From assembly GCA_035353395.1 (NCBI GenBank), contig DAOPZL010000011.1:1-64000 (forward strand): DNA of 64,000 nucleotides, written 5' to 3'. A program made the translations under genes and the position numbers. The stretch comes from UBA1801 sp035353395. GTDB lineage: Bacteria > Acidobacteriota > Holophagae > Holophagales > Holophagaceae. Of this stretch, positions 35,116 through 43,296 are shown one piece after another; position 1 is the first letter of the stretch; each line of letters begins with the position of its first letter. The notes below the pieces were generated by a model. That model made no database searches. It had not been told where the DNA came from and saw only the letters and a program-made list of their open reading frames with translations.

Positions 35116-35305
35116 AGAACACGGATCGATCGGAACATCCCTGCTCGTTTTCCTTGCCGGAGCCGCGGTGGGCGCCGCCATCGTGGCCCTCACGACCCCC
35201 AAGACCGGACCGGAACTGCGGGGGGACCTCAAAGGGCTTGGGGACAAGATGAAGGACCGCCTCGCCAAGCTGCGCTGCCACGAGGGCGAGGAAGCCAAGG
35301 CCTGA
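35108..35305 (+). CDS. YtxH-like small membrane protein
   Basis: Protein of 65 aa: one N-terminal glycine/alanine-rich membrane helix (about 9-28, GTSLLVFLAGAAVGAAIVAL) followed by LTTPKTGPELRGDLKGLGDKMK, the YtxH signature (APKSGxxxR-like). It has a strong ribosome-binding site (CAAGGAGGAAACC) inside the preceding gene. The DUF948/YtxH pair is common in many bacteria; function remains obscure. Confidence 0.82.
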   Translation: MSEEHGSIGTSLLVFLAGAAVGAAIVALTTPKTGPELRGDLKGLGDKMKDRLAKLRCHEGEEAKA

Positions 35306-35336
35306 CGGGATCCAGCTTCCTGAGACCGCCCGTCGT

Positions 35337-35372
35337 GCGCCCCGCCTTCCCACCGATGGGGAGGCGGGGCGC
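35337..35372. terminator. Strong stem-loop between convergent transcripts
   Basis: GCGCCCCGCCTTCCC pairs with GGGGAGGCGGGGCGC (one G-T wobble) around a six-base loop. It lies between the YtxH-like stop and the minus-strand homoserine dehydrogenase-like stop. Confidence 0.8.
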
Positions 35373-35407
35373 CGTCGCTGGACGGGGCGGCTTCCCGGGT
35401 CCCCGCG

Positions 35408-36415
35408 CTATGTGTCGAGTTCCAGCAGGTCCGCGATCACGCCGTAGGCGGTCGTGGAAAGGTCCGGCCCGTCCTCCGCGACGAGGAGGCGCCCCAGGAG
35501 ATCCGTGTGGAGCCTGAGGACGGAATCCGCGCCGTCCACGCGGGCGAAGGGGTGGGACAGCGGGAGTTCCTTCATGGAGACGGCCGCCTGGACCTGGTCT
35601 CCCACCCTGGAGGCCTCGCAGACCATCTTGATCCGGCAGCCCCGGTCCCGGGCGGCCTCCAGGGCGGTCCGGTCCAGGTCCCCCAGGCCCCGGCGCGCGA
35701 TCCGTTCGGGGGGCAGATCCGCGTCCATCAGCACGTTGGCCAGGGCGGAGAGCTTGACGGCCGCGTCCCAGCCGTCCAGGTCCGCGCCGGGGTCCGCCTC
35801 GGCGATGCCCATGGCCTGGGCCTTGGCCACGGCCTCCGCAAGGCTGGCGCCCCGTTCCATCTCGCCCAGCACCACGTTGGAGGTCGAGTTGAGGACGCCG
35901 TCGAGGGCGAGGATCGTGTTGCCCCGGAGACAGTGCCGTCCCAGGTTGAAGATGGGCGCGCCGTCCATGACCGTCGCCTCGTGCAGGAAGCGGACGCCCT
36001 TCTCCCGGGCGAGATCCCGCAGCTCCCGGCAGGCCCAGGCGACGGGGCCCTTGTTGGCGCTGACCACGTGCCGACCCCTGGCCAGGGCCTCCCGCACGTG
36101 GGAGACGGCCGGCTCTCCCCTGCCCGCGATGCTGAGGGGCGAGAGCTCCACGAGCACGTCGAAATCGACCGTGCGGACGGCCTCCAGGGTGCCGAAGCTG
36201 TCCGGGAACCCGCCCTGGGCCCGATGCCGTTCCAGGAGGACCTCGGGCGCGAGGCCCGCCGGGTCCGCCCAGGATCCGTGGCGTCCCGTGGTGACGGCCA
36301 CGATGGAGACGTCGAGGGCGGCGAGGCCCGGATGCGCTTCCTGTGCGGCGAGGATCTCGACGAGACGGCGGCCGACGTTCCCGAACCCGGCGAGGAGCAG
36401 GCGACGCCGAGTCAT
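35408..36415 (-). CDS. Homoserine dehydrogenase-like protein (no ACT domain)
   Basis: NAD(P)-binding oxidoreductase of 335 aa. The Rossmann motif is LLAGFGNVGRRLVE. The catalytic-domain elements are SANKGPVA (Lys), DGVLNSTSNVVLGEM (family usually G.LNGTTN) and GIAEADPGADLDGWDAAVKLSALA, which retains the EADP..D..G.D...K residues. The C-terminal ACT domain of regulated biosynthetic enzymes is missing, and no thrB, thrC or aspartokinase gene is adjacent. It is divergent from an SDR-gcvPAB operon, so a catabolic role on a homoserine- or threonine-like substrate is possible. Start ATG is at 36415. Confidence 0.85.
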   Translation of the reverse strand: MTRRRLLLAGFGNVGRRLVEILAAQEAHPGLAALDVSIVAVTTGRHGSWADPAGLAPEVLLERHRAQGGFPDSFGTLEAVRTVDFDVLVELSPLSIAGRGEPAVSHVREALARGRHVVSANKGPVAWACRELRDLAREKGVRFLHEATVMDGAPIFNLGRHCLRGNTILALDGVLNSTSNVVLGEMERGASLAEAVAKAQAMGIAEADPGADLDGWDAAVKLSALANVLMDADLPPERIARRGLGDLDRTALEAARDRGCRIKMVCEASRVGDQVQAAVSMKELPLSHPFARVDGADSVLRLHTDLLGRLLVAEDGPDLSTTAYGVIADLLELDT

Positions 36416-36498
36416 CGCGTCGGCCTTGCGCGGGGGAAGTCGCGGGCGGGAAGGATCACGGCGCACTCCAGGGATCACGAAAAGTATTGCAGGATTGG

Positions 36499-36534
36499 GG
36501 CATGGCTGTAGGATATTGTTGATATACCAATATC
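36499..36534 (+). promoter_or_regulatory. Candidate operator upstream of SDR-gcvPAB (shared motif copy 1)
   Basis: GGCATGGCTGTAGGATAT (36499-36516) matches 17 of 18 bases with an element at 43183-43200 upstream of the other catabolic operon. Overlapping it is a perfect inverted repeat, GATATTG-N9-CAATATC (36512-36534). It lies 34-69 bases upstream of the SDR start codon, in the spacer shared with the divergent homoserine dehydrogenase-like gene. The GntR regulator at 42352 is the obvious candidate binder. Confidence 0.65.
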
Positions 36535-36567
36535 GGGAGCCCCCTCCCACGGACCAGGAGGTCATCC

Positions 36568-37356
36568 ATGAGCATCCATCCACATCTTGCCGGACTCCTT
36601 TCCCTGGAAGGGAAGGTGGCCGTGATCACCGGCGCCTCCTCCGGCATCGGACGGGGCACCGCCAGGCGACTGGCCGAGGCCGGCGCCGCCGTGGTGGTCC
36701 TCGACATCAACGAAGCCGGCGGGCAGGGCACCGTCCAGGAGATCCTGGAAGCCGGCGGCCAGGCCGCCTTCCTGCGCTGCGACGTGCGCGTGGAGGCGGA
36801 CTGCCGGCGCGCGGCCGACGAGGCCGCCGAACGCTTCGGGCGCGTCGACATCCTCTTCAACAACGCGGGCGTGGCCATCCGCAAGACCGCGCTGGACCTG
36901 GAGGAGGCCGAGTGGGACCTCGCCCTGGACGTCATGCTCAAGGGTGCCTACCTGCTCACGCGCCACGTGGTGCCCCACATGATCCAGGCGGGCGGCGGCA
37001 GCATCATCAACACCGGCTCTGGCTGGTCCCTCAAGGGAGGGCCCCGGGCCGTGTCCTACTGCGCGGCCAAGGGCGGCATCTGGAACATGACCCGCGCGAT
37101 GGCCATCGACTTCGGCCCCCACAACATCCGCGTCAACGCGGTCTGCCCCGGCGACATCGACACGCCGATGCTGCGCAGCGAGTGCGCGCAGCTCGGCGAG
37201 AACGAGCGGGCCTTCATGGAGGAGGCCGCGGCCCGGCCCCTCCACCGCGTGGGCACCCCCGAGGACGTGGCCAATGTCGTGCTGTTCCTGGCATCCGGAC
37301 TGTCCGCCTGGGTCACCGGCACCCACATCGTGGTGGACGGCGGCGGCATCGCCTGA
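36568..37356 (+). CDS. Short-chain dehydrogenase/reductase
   Basis: Classical SDR of 262 aa: cofactor motif VITGASSGIGRGTA, Asp after the second beta strand (VVLDINEA) favouring NAD(H), NNAGVAI, catalytic Ser in NTGSGWS, YCAAK catalytic Tyr/Lys and the PG motif (CPGDIDTPM). It is the first gene of an operon with the two glycine-dehydrogenase-like subunits, 14 bases before gcvPA. A beta-hydroxy-acid or hydroxy-amino-acid oxidation step is plausible from context but not shown by sequence. Confidence 0.93.
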   Translation: MSIHPHLAGLLSLEGKVAVITGASSGIGRGTARRLAEAGAAVVVLDINEAGGQGTVQEILEAGGQAAFLRCDVRVEADCRRAADEAAERFGRVDILFNNAGVAIRKTALDLEEAEWDLALDVMLKGAYLLTRHVVPHMIQAGGGSIINTGSGWSLKGGPRAVSYCAAKGGIWNMTRAMAIDFGPHNIRVNAVCPGDIDTPMLRSECAQLGENERAFMEEAAARPLHRVGTPEDVANVVLFLASGLSAWVTGTHIVVDGGGIA

Positions 37357-37370
37357 ATCGAGGAGAACCC

Positions 37371-38768
37371 ATGAGCGAACGAACTGCCCATCCGTACATC
37401 CCCAACTCCGCCCCGGGCGTGAAGGCGGAAATGCTCGCCGAGATCGGCGCCGGGAGCATCGACGAGCTCTATGCCGACATCCCTGAATCCCTCCGCTTCC
37501 GGGGCAGGATGAACCTGCCCGGGGCCATCGAGTCCGAATCCCTGCTCAAGCGGCACGTGGAGCGGATCCTGGCCAGGAACACCTCCTGCGAGGAGGCCAC
37601 CAGCTTCCTGGGGGCCGGGTGCTACAACCACTACGTGCCCGCGCTCTGCGACGAGATCAACCGCCGCAGCGAGTTCCTCACGGCCTACGCGGGCGAGCCC
37701 TACGAGGACTTCGGGCGCTTCCAGGCCCTGTGGGAGTACGAAAGCCTGATGGCGGAACTCCTGGACATGGACATCTGCAACGTGCCCACCTACGACGGAT
37801 TCCAGGCCGCCTGCACCTCCCTGCGGATGGCCGGGCGCTACACCGGAAGGACCAGGGTGCTGGTGGCCGCGAGCATCAGCCCGGACCGACTGCTGGCCAT
37901 CCGCAACTACTGCCAGCCGGTGCTCCGGATCGAATCCCTGGTTTTCGACGCGAAGACGGGGCTCATGGACCTGGTGGACCTGGAAGCGCGGCTGGGCGCC
38001 GACGTGGCGGCGGTCTACTTCGAGAATCCAGGCTACCTGGGGGTCCTGGAGACCCAGGCCCAGGCCATCGCCGACCTGGCGCACGCCCACGGCGCGCTCC
38101 TGGTGGTGGGCACGGACCCGAACTCGCTGGGCGTGCTGGCGCCGCCGAGCCACTTCGGCGCCGACATCGCCTGCGGCGACATCCAGACCCTGGGCAACCA
38201 CATGAACTTCGGGGGCGGCCTCGGAGGCTTCATCGCCAGCCGGGACGAGGAGAAGCTCGTCATGGAATACCCCAGCCGGCTCTTCGGGATTTCCACGACG
38301 GAGAAGCCCGGCGAGCGGGGCTTCGGCGACGTTGCCTACGACCGCACCTCCTTCGCCCACCGGGAGAAGGGCCGGGAGTTCGTCGGGACCGCCGCGGCCC
38401 TCCACGGCATCACGGCCGCCGTCTACCTCTCGCTGATGGGCCCGGAGGGCATGAAGGCGCTCGGCGTCCATCTCCTCCAGAAGGCCCAGTACTTGTCCCG
38501 GAAGCTGTCCGCGATCGAGGGCGTCAAGGCTCCGGGGCTGGACGCCCCCTTCTACAAGGAGTTCGTGGTGGACTTCAACGCCACGGGCAGGACGGTGGCG
38601 GAGATCAACGACGCCCTGCTGGAGGCGGGCATCTTCGGGGGGAAGGATCTTTCCGGGGAGTTCCCGCAGCTCGGCCAGTCGGCGCTCTACTGCGTGACCG
38701 AGCTCGTGGACCAGGAGGAGATCGACCGCTTCATCACCACGCTCGCCGCGCTGCTGGGAGGGAATTGA
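37371..38768 (+). CDS. gcvPA: Glycine dehydrogenase (decarboxylating) subunit 1-like
   Basis: N-terminal half of split P-protein, 465 aa. Conserved features are SFLGAGCYNHYVPALCDEI, TAYAGEPYEDFGRFQALWEYE, MDICNVPTYDG and GDIQTLGNHMNFGGG. PLP chemistry resides in the partner subunit. In the glycine cleavage system the alpha2beta2 P-protein decarboxylates glycine and transfers aminomethyl to lipoyl-H protein. Here gcvT, gcvH and lpd are absent nearby, so the substrate or acceptor may differ, or the other components may be encoded elsewhere. The ribosome-binding site is CGAGGAGAACCC. It is followed after one base by subunit 2. Confidence 0.9.
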   Translation: MSERTAHPYIPNSAPGVKAEMLAEIGAGSIDELYADIPESLRFRGRMNLPGAIESESLLKRHVERILARNTSCEEATSFLGAGCYNHYVPALCDEINRRSEFLTAYAGEPYEDFGRFQALWEYESLMAELLDMDICNVPTYDGFQAACTSLRMAGRYTGRTRVLVAASISPDRLLAIRNYCQPVLRIESLVFDAKTGLMDLVDLEARLGADVAAVYFENPGYLGVLETQAQAIADLAHAHGALLVVGTDPNSLGVLAPPSHFGADIACGDIQTLGNHMNFGGGLGGFIASRDEEKLVMEYPSRLFGISTTEKPGERGFGDVAYDRTSFAHREKGREFVGTAAALHGITAAVYLSLMGPEGMKALGVHLLQKAQYLSRKLSAIEGVKAPGLDAPFYKEFVVDFNATGRTVAEINDALLEAGIFGGKDLSGEFPQLGQSALYCVTELVDQEEIDRFITTLAALLGGN

Positions 38769-38769
38769 C

Positions 38770-40329
38770 ATGGCTACCAAGCGTCCCGTCAAGGTTCGGG
38801 AGAACTTCCACCAGGCGAAGTGGGACGAGGAACTGATCTTCGAGCTCCACAAGCCGGGCGAGCGCGGGATCGTCGTCGCGCCCGTGGAGAAGGGCATCGC
38901 CGCCGAAGTGGGGGACGGTCTTTCCGCCCTTCCCGCGCACATGGTCCGGCGGACGCCCCCGGCGCTGCCCGAGGTGGGGCAGATGCGCGTCGCGAAGCAC
39001 TTCATGCGCCTCTCCCAGGAGACCCTGGGGGGCGACTTCAACATCGACATCGGCCAGGGCACCTGCACGATGAAGTACAACCCCAAGATCAACGACGTGC
39101 TGGCCGCCAACCCCCGGATGTCCCGGCTGCATCCCCTCCAGGATGCGCGGACCGTCCAGGGCGCGCTGCAGGTTCTCCACGAGCTGGACCTCACCATGCG
39201 GGAGATCTCCGGCATGGACCGCTTCAGCTTCCAGCCCGCGTCGGGTTCCGCCGCCATCCTCAACATGGTGTCGATCATCCAGGCCTACCACCGGGACCGG
39301 GGAGAGGCGGAGACGCGGGACGAGATCATCACCACCATCTTCAGCCACCCGTCGGACGCCGCGGCGGCCGCCGTGAAGGGCTACAAGGTCGTCACGCTCT
39401 TCCAGGACGAGGACGGCCTTCCCACCGTCGAGGACCTGAAGAAGGTCGTGGGACCCCGCACCGCGGGCCTGCTCATCACCAACCCCGAGGACACGGGCAT
39501 CTTCAATCCCCAGATCGCCGAGTTCGTGCGGATCGTGCACGAGGCGGGCGGCCTGTGCGGCTACGACCAGGCCAACGTCAACGGCATCATGGGCATCACC
39601 CGAGCCAAGGACGCGGGCTTCGACATGTGCTTCTTCAACCTGCACAAGACCTTCGGAACCCCCCACGGCTGCGGCGGTCCGGCCGGCGGCGCCCTGGGCG
39701 TGACGGCGGCCCTGCGGGACTTCCTGCCCGTTCCCCTCGTGGCGTGCACCGACGGCCGCTATTCGCTGGACTACGACGTCCCGAAGAGCATCGGGAAGAC
39801 CCGCGCCTTCTACGGGACGGTGCAGGTGGCCCTGAAGGCCTACGCCTGGACCCGCGCGCTCGGCGCCGACGGGCTCCGGGAGGTCTCGGAGGTCGCGGTG
39901 CTCAACAACAACTACCTGCTGGAGAAGATCCGCAGGATCCGCGGGGCCTCGGCTCCCTATGCCAAGGGGCGCCGGCGCATCGAGCAGGTCCGCTACAGCT
40001 GGGAACAGCTGTACAAGGACACGGGCGTGACGACCGAGGACATCGCCTACCGCATGGCCGACTACGGCATGCACCTCTGGAGCAGCCACCACCCCTTCAT
40101 CGTGCCCCAGCCCTTCACCGTCGAGCCGACCGAGAGCTATTCGAAGGAGGAACTCGACGAATACATCGCGGTGCTCGCCCGGATCTCCGAGGAGGCCTAC
40201 ACCGAGCCCGAGACCGTGAAGACCGCGCCCCACCGCAGCGTCTGCCACCGGGTCCGCCCCCAGGACTTCGACGATCCCGCGAGGTGGGCCATCACCTGGC
40301 GCCTGTACAAGCGCAAGCACCTGGGCTGA
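38770..40329 (+). CDS. gcvPB: Glycine dehydrogenase (decarboxylating) subunit 2-like
   Basis: C-terminal half of split P-protein, 519 aa, with the PLP-binding lysine Lys293 in FFNLHKTFGTPHGCGGP. Other family elements are DIGQGTCTMKYNPKIND (family GSCTMKYNPK), FQPASGSAAI, PTVEDLKKVVG and YDQANVNGIMG. The longest deviation is QGTCTMKYN in place of GSCTMKYN. Together with the preceding subunit it forms the decarboxylase. The gene is followed by a strong terminator. Confidence 0.9.
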   Translation: MATKRPVKVRENFHQAKWDEELIFELHKPGERGIVVAPVEKGIAAEVGDGLSALPAHMVRRTPPALPEVGQMRVAKHFMRLSQETLGGDFNIDIGQGTCTMKYNPKINDVLAANPRMSRLHPLQDARTVQGALQVLHELDLTMREISGMDRFSFQPASGSAAILNMVSIIQAYHRDRGEAETRDEIITTIFSHPSDAAAAAVKGYKVVTLFQDEDGLPTVEDLKKVVGPRTAGLLITNPEDTGIFNPQIAEFVRIVHEAGGLCGYDQANVNGIMGITRAKDAGFDMCFFNLHKTFGTPHGCGGPAGGALGVTAALRDFLPVPLVACTDGRYSLDYDVPKSIGKTRAFYGTVQVALKAYAWTRALGADGLREVSEVAVLNNNYLLEKIRRIRGASAPYAKGRRRIEQVRYSWEQLYKDTGVTTEDIAYRMADYGMHLWSSHHPFIVPQPFTVEPTESYSKEELDEYIAVLARISEEAYTEPETVKTAPHRSVCHRVRPQDFDDPARWAITWRLYKRKHLG

Positions 40330-40337
40330 CCCTGGAC

Positions 40338-40365
40338 CCGCGGGCCGGAGCGATCCGGCCCGCGG
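40338..40365. terminator. Terminator between gcvPB-like gene and chemoreceptor
   Basis: A 12-bp stem, CCGCGGGCCGGA and complement, with a GCGA tetraloop, followed by TCTTC on the plus strand. It serves the convergent gcvPB and MCP genes. Confidence 0.85.
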
Positions 40366-40368
40366 TCT

Positions 40369-41925
40369 TCAGGCCTGGCGCATCAGCTGGAGGATCTCCG
40401 TGCTCTTCTCGGAGAGCAGGGACATCCGCTGCGCGAGGTCGTCCAGGAACTGGAGGATGTCGGCCGTGATCGCCTCCGTCTCGCTGGAGGTCCTGATGCT
40501 CTCGGCGCTGGCCTGGGTCGAGGCGGCCGCGCTCTGGGTGATGCCCGTCAGGGCCTCGGCGATCTCCTGGGCCTGTCCTTCCGTCGAATCCGAGAGCTTG
40601 CGGATCTCCCCGGCGATGACGGCGAAGCCGCGGCCGAGATGGCCGGCGTGGGCCGCCTCGATGGTGGCGTTCAGGGCCAGCAGGTTCACGACGACGGAGA
40701 TCTCGCCGATGATGCCGACCATCTTCATCATGTCCTCGACGCTCGCGGCCATCCGCGTGATGTTCTCGTCGCTGGCGACGAGCTTCTCGTGGCTCTCCTG
40801 CGTCATCCGGGCGAGCAGGGCCAGCGTCTGCTTCTTCTCGCCCGTCAGGCTCGTGATCCGCTCGACGGCCTCGAGCATGGGGCTGACCAGCTGGTTGATC
40901 CGGTCGTTCCGCTCCTTCAGGTCCTCCTCGGACCGCTTCTGGCTCTCGAAGGAAAGGGCGTTCTGGATCGCGATGGCGGTCGAACTGGCGATGGCGGTCA
41001 GCAGCTCCAGGGAATGCTCGTCGTAGATTCCCGAGAACTTGTAGCTCTGGACCGCGATGACCCCGAGCACCCGGTCCCCGATCAGCATCGGGACCCCGAG
41101 CCAGGAGCGGGCGGGCTCGCCCAGGGACTCGATCCCGTGGGCCTGCGCCCAGGCCTGGTAGTCCTCCTTGATGAGGACCGGCGTGCGGTTCGCGATGATG
41201 TATCCCGAGACGCCCCTGCCCGCCGGGACGATGGTCAGTTCGTCCTTGTCCTGGGCGGAATCGGTGACGTCGTAGACGAAGTGGATCTCCTCCTTCTCGG
41301 GATGGTAGAGGGCGATGAAGAAGTTGCTGGTGTCCACGAGGCGGGACGCCTGCCGGTAGGTCTCCTCGAGCACGTCGCGCAGGCTGAGCCGTGTGGTGAG
41401 GGCCCGGCTCAGCTCGTTCAGCACCGCCATCTCGGAGGCGAGCCTTTCCGCGTCCTTCAGGAGCCGTTCCCGCTCGAGTTCCTCCTCCTTCCGCCCCTGG
41501 ACGTCGTCCACGAAGAGGACCATCTCGGAAGCCTCGCCGGGGGTTCCGGCCGCGAGGAAGCCCAGGCGGGGGAACGGGGCGGGCTTCCGGAAGGCCTTGC
41601 CCCGCAGGGAGAACCAGCGGAACTGCCCGTCCGCTGCCCGCAGCCGGGCCTCGGTGTCGAACCGGGCGCCCTGTTCGAGGTGGTCCTTCATCCGCGCCGT
41701 CACCTGGGGATGGTCGTCCGGATGCAGGTAGGCCGTGGGGTCGTCCGGCGCACCCGCCGCGCAGAGCCTCGTCCGGAGCCCGGGGGAAAGACGGCACTTG
41801 CCGGTCTTGAGGTTCCAGAACCACAGGCCGGAATCCGTGAATGACTCCAGGCGCCGCACGTCCAGGCTGGAGATAACCGGGGCCTCCTCCCGGGGGTCCG
41901 TCGTGGAGAGGTCGCTTGCGGGCAT
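40369..41925 (-). CDS. Cytoplasmic PAS-GAF chemoreceptor (MCP signalling domain)
   Basis: Soluble MCP-like protein of 518 aa with no membrane helix. A PAS-like domain (about 18-140, WFWNLKTG...YLHPDDHPQV), a coiled linker, a GAF domain (about 170-320) and a short MCP signalling region whose tip reads VVVNLLALNATIEAAHAGHLGRGFAVIAGEIRKLSDS. The signalling coiled coil is much shorter than that of the membrane MCP at 28698. It is embedded in the amino-acid catabolic island, so it might sense an intracellular metabolite of that pathway; this is inference. Confidence 0.9.
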   Translation of the reverse strand: MPASDLSTTDPREEAPVISSLDVRRLESFTDSGLWFWNLKTGKCRLSPGLRTRLCAAGAPDDPTAYLHPDDHPQVTARMKDHLEQGARFDTEARLRAADGQFRWFSLRGKAFRKPAPFPRLGFLAAGTPGEASEMVLFVDDVQGRKEEELERERLLKDAERLASEMAVLNELSRALTTRLSLRDVLEETYRQASRLVDTSNFFIALYHPEKEEIHFVYDVTDSAQDKDELTIVPAGRGVSGYIIANRTPVLIKEDYQAWAQAHGIESLGEPARSWLGVPMLIGDRVLGVIAVQSYKFSGIYDEHSLELLTAIASSTAIAIQNALSFESQKRSEEDLKERNDRINQLVSPMLEAVERITSLTGEKKQTLALLARMTQESHEKLVASDENITRMAASVEDMMKMVGIIGEISVVVNLLALNATIEAAHAGHLGRGFAVIAGEIRKLSDSTEGQAQEIAEALTGITQSAAASTQASAESIRTSSETEAITADILQFLDDLAQRMSLLSEKSTEILQLMRQA

Positions 41926-41973
41926 GCCGTCGCTCCGTGCACGAAAGCACCGGGATCAGCCTCGGCGCGGCCC

Positions 41974-42002
41974 CATTCTCTCAATGATGAATTGTGAGAA
42001 TG
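41974..42002. promoter_or_regulatory. Inverted repeat between tRNA-binding protein and MCP genes
   Basis: CATTCTC-N15-GAGAATG lies directly downstream of the tRNA-binding-protein stop and 49 bases upstream of the PAS-GAF receptor start, both on the minus strand. It could be a weak terminator or an operator for the receptor; there is no T-tract. Confidence 0.4.
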
Positions 42003-42003
42003 G

Positions 42004-42339
42004 TCAAGTGATGGGGGAGCCGACGGCGATGTCCTTCTGGACGGTGAGGAGCACGCACTCGCTGCCGTCCTCCTTCTCGGCGCACAGCAGCATGGCCTCC
42101 GAAAGGTGTCCCGCGAAGGTCGTGGGCTGCAGGTTCGTGAGCACCACGATCTTCCGGTCCTGCAACTCCTCCTCGGTGTAGTAGGGCACGAGGCTGGTGA
42201 CGATCTGGACGGGACGCTCGCCGCCCAGGTCGACCTGCAGCCTGTAGAGCTTCTTGGTCTTGGGGATCCGCTCCACCTCGCGGATCTGCCCCACTTTCAT
42301 CTGCAGCTTCTTCCAGTCGTCGAAGGAGACCTCGGCCAT
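42004..42339 (-). CDS. tRNA-binding OB-fold protein (MetRS-beta/CsaA-like)
   Basis: Protein of 111 aa with one tRNA_bind OB-fold: LQMKVGQIREVERIPKTKKLYRLQVDLGG, then the ITSLVPYY equivalent QIVTSLVPYYTEEEL and LLCAEKEDGSECVLL. It resembles the C-terminal dimerisation/tRNA-binding domain of methionyl-tRNA synthetase or Arc1p-like free-standing versions. It lies 12 bases downstream of the GntR regulator and probably shares its transcript. Confidence 0.88.
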   Translation of the reverse strand: MAEVSFDDWKKLQMKVGQIREVERIPKTKKLYRLQVDLGGERPVQIVTSLVPYYTEEELQDRKIVVLTNLQPTTFAGHLSEAMLLCAEKEDGSECVLLTVQKDIAVGSPIT

Positions 42340-42351
42340 GGCAGGATCCTT

Positions 42352-43017
42352 TCAGGAAAGTCCCACCGCGGCCCTGGTGAAGGCTTCCAGGTGGTCGATG
42401 AGCGCGTCCGAGGCCCCGGACGCCTTCGTCTCGCTGCCTTCCGCCACGGCCGACATGACGTCGGCGTGGAGCTCGGCCATCCGCGTCAGGTCGTCGGGCT
42501 GGCCGAAGGAGCAGTAGAAGCGGCGCGAATGGGAATAGAGGGGGGTCACGATGTCGATGGCGAAGGGATTGCGGGCCGCTTCGTAGATGATGCGGTCGCA
42601 GTCCTGGTCGCACTGCAGGAAGGCGTGGAGATTCCCGTCGGCGGCGGCCCGGACCATGGCGTCGGCCACCCCGCGCAGGGCCTCGCGCTGGGAAGCGTTG
42701 GCCCACCGGGCGGCCTTGGAGGCGATGAGGCGGTCCAGGGGCCTCAGCACCTCCAGCAGGGCCAGCTGGTCCTCGACCTTCATGTCGCGGACGATGAGCC
42801 CCTTCCGGGGCATGCTGGTGACCAGGCCTTGGTGCTCCAGGCGCTTGAGCGCTTCGCGGATGGGGGTGCGCCCGATGCCCGTCCGGGCGCTCAGGATGGC
42901 CTCGGACAGGGAGGCGCCCGGAGGGAGCACCAGCGTCACGATCATCTCCTCGAGCTGGCGGTAGGCCTGGTCGGCGAGGCTTCCGGTTTCCCGGGGGCTG
43001 CTGGAATGGGTATCCAT
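42352..43017 (-). CDS. GntR-family regulator, FadR/FCD subfamily
   Basis: Transcription factor of 221 aa. The N-terminal winged helix-turn-helix (about 10-75) includes LADQAYRQLEEMIVTLVLPPG and RTGIGRTPIREALKRLEHQGLV. The C-terminal FCD helical domain (about 85-215) has the metal/ligand-binding pattern Asp...His...His (FLQCDQDCDRIIYEAA, RMAELHADVMSAV, ALIDHLEAF). It is divergent from the Ald-like/dehydratase operon and is its likely regulator. The start ATG at 43017 is the family-typical distance before the HTH. Confidence 0.93.
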   Translation of the reverse strand: MDTHSSSPRETGSLADQAYRQLEEMIVTLVLPPGASLSEAILSARTGIGRTPIREALKRLEHQGLVTSMPRKGLIVRDMKVEDQLALLEVLRPLDRLIASKAARWANASQREALRGVADAMVRAAADGNLHAFLQCDQDCDRIIYEAARNPFAIDIVTPLYSHSRRFYCSFGQPDDLTRMAELHADVMSAVAEGSETKASGASDALIDHLEAFTRAAVGLS

Positions 43018-43182
43018 AGGCGAAATCCTGGGCTCATCCCGTCGCACGGTCCTGCGGGCCTTGCTGCAGCGGGGTTCGTGTCCGGTCATTATACGCATGC
43101 TGTTGCAAGGGGGAATCTTGGCTTCGCCGTGGACATGGGCTGGGCGCGGTTCGGAGAGGTGCATGGACATGGCGCATCCATC

Positions 43183-43211
43183 GGCATAGCTGTAGGATAT
43201 CATCAGGATAC
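43183..43211 (+). promoter_or_regulatory. Candidate operator upstream of Ald-like/dehydratase operon (shared motif copy 2)
   Basis: GGCATAGCTGTAGGATAT at 43183-43200, 97 bases upstream of the Ald-like start codon, is 17/18 identical to the element at 36499. It continues with CATCAGGATACA, so TGTA and TACA form the outer ends of a weak dyad. The spacer 43018-43296 also has to contain the divergent GntR promoter. Confidence 0.65.
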
Positions 43212-43296
43212 ATACGGTTTCCGCTGGACCCAATCTTCTGCTGGAAGACACTTCCGGACGGATGCCCCGGCGGCGGGAACGGAGAGAGAATCGGCC

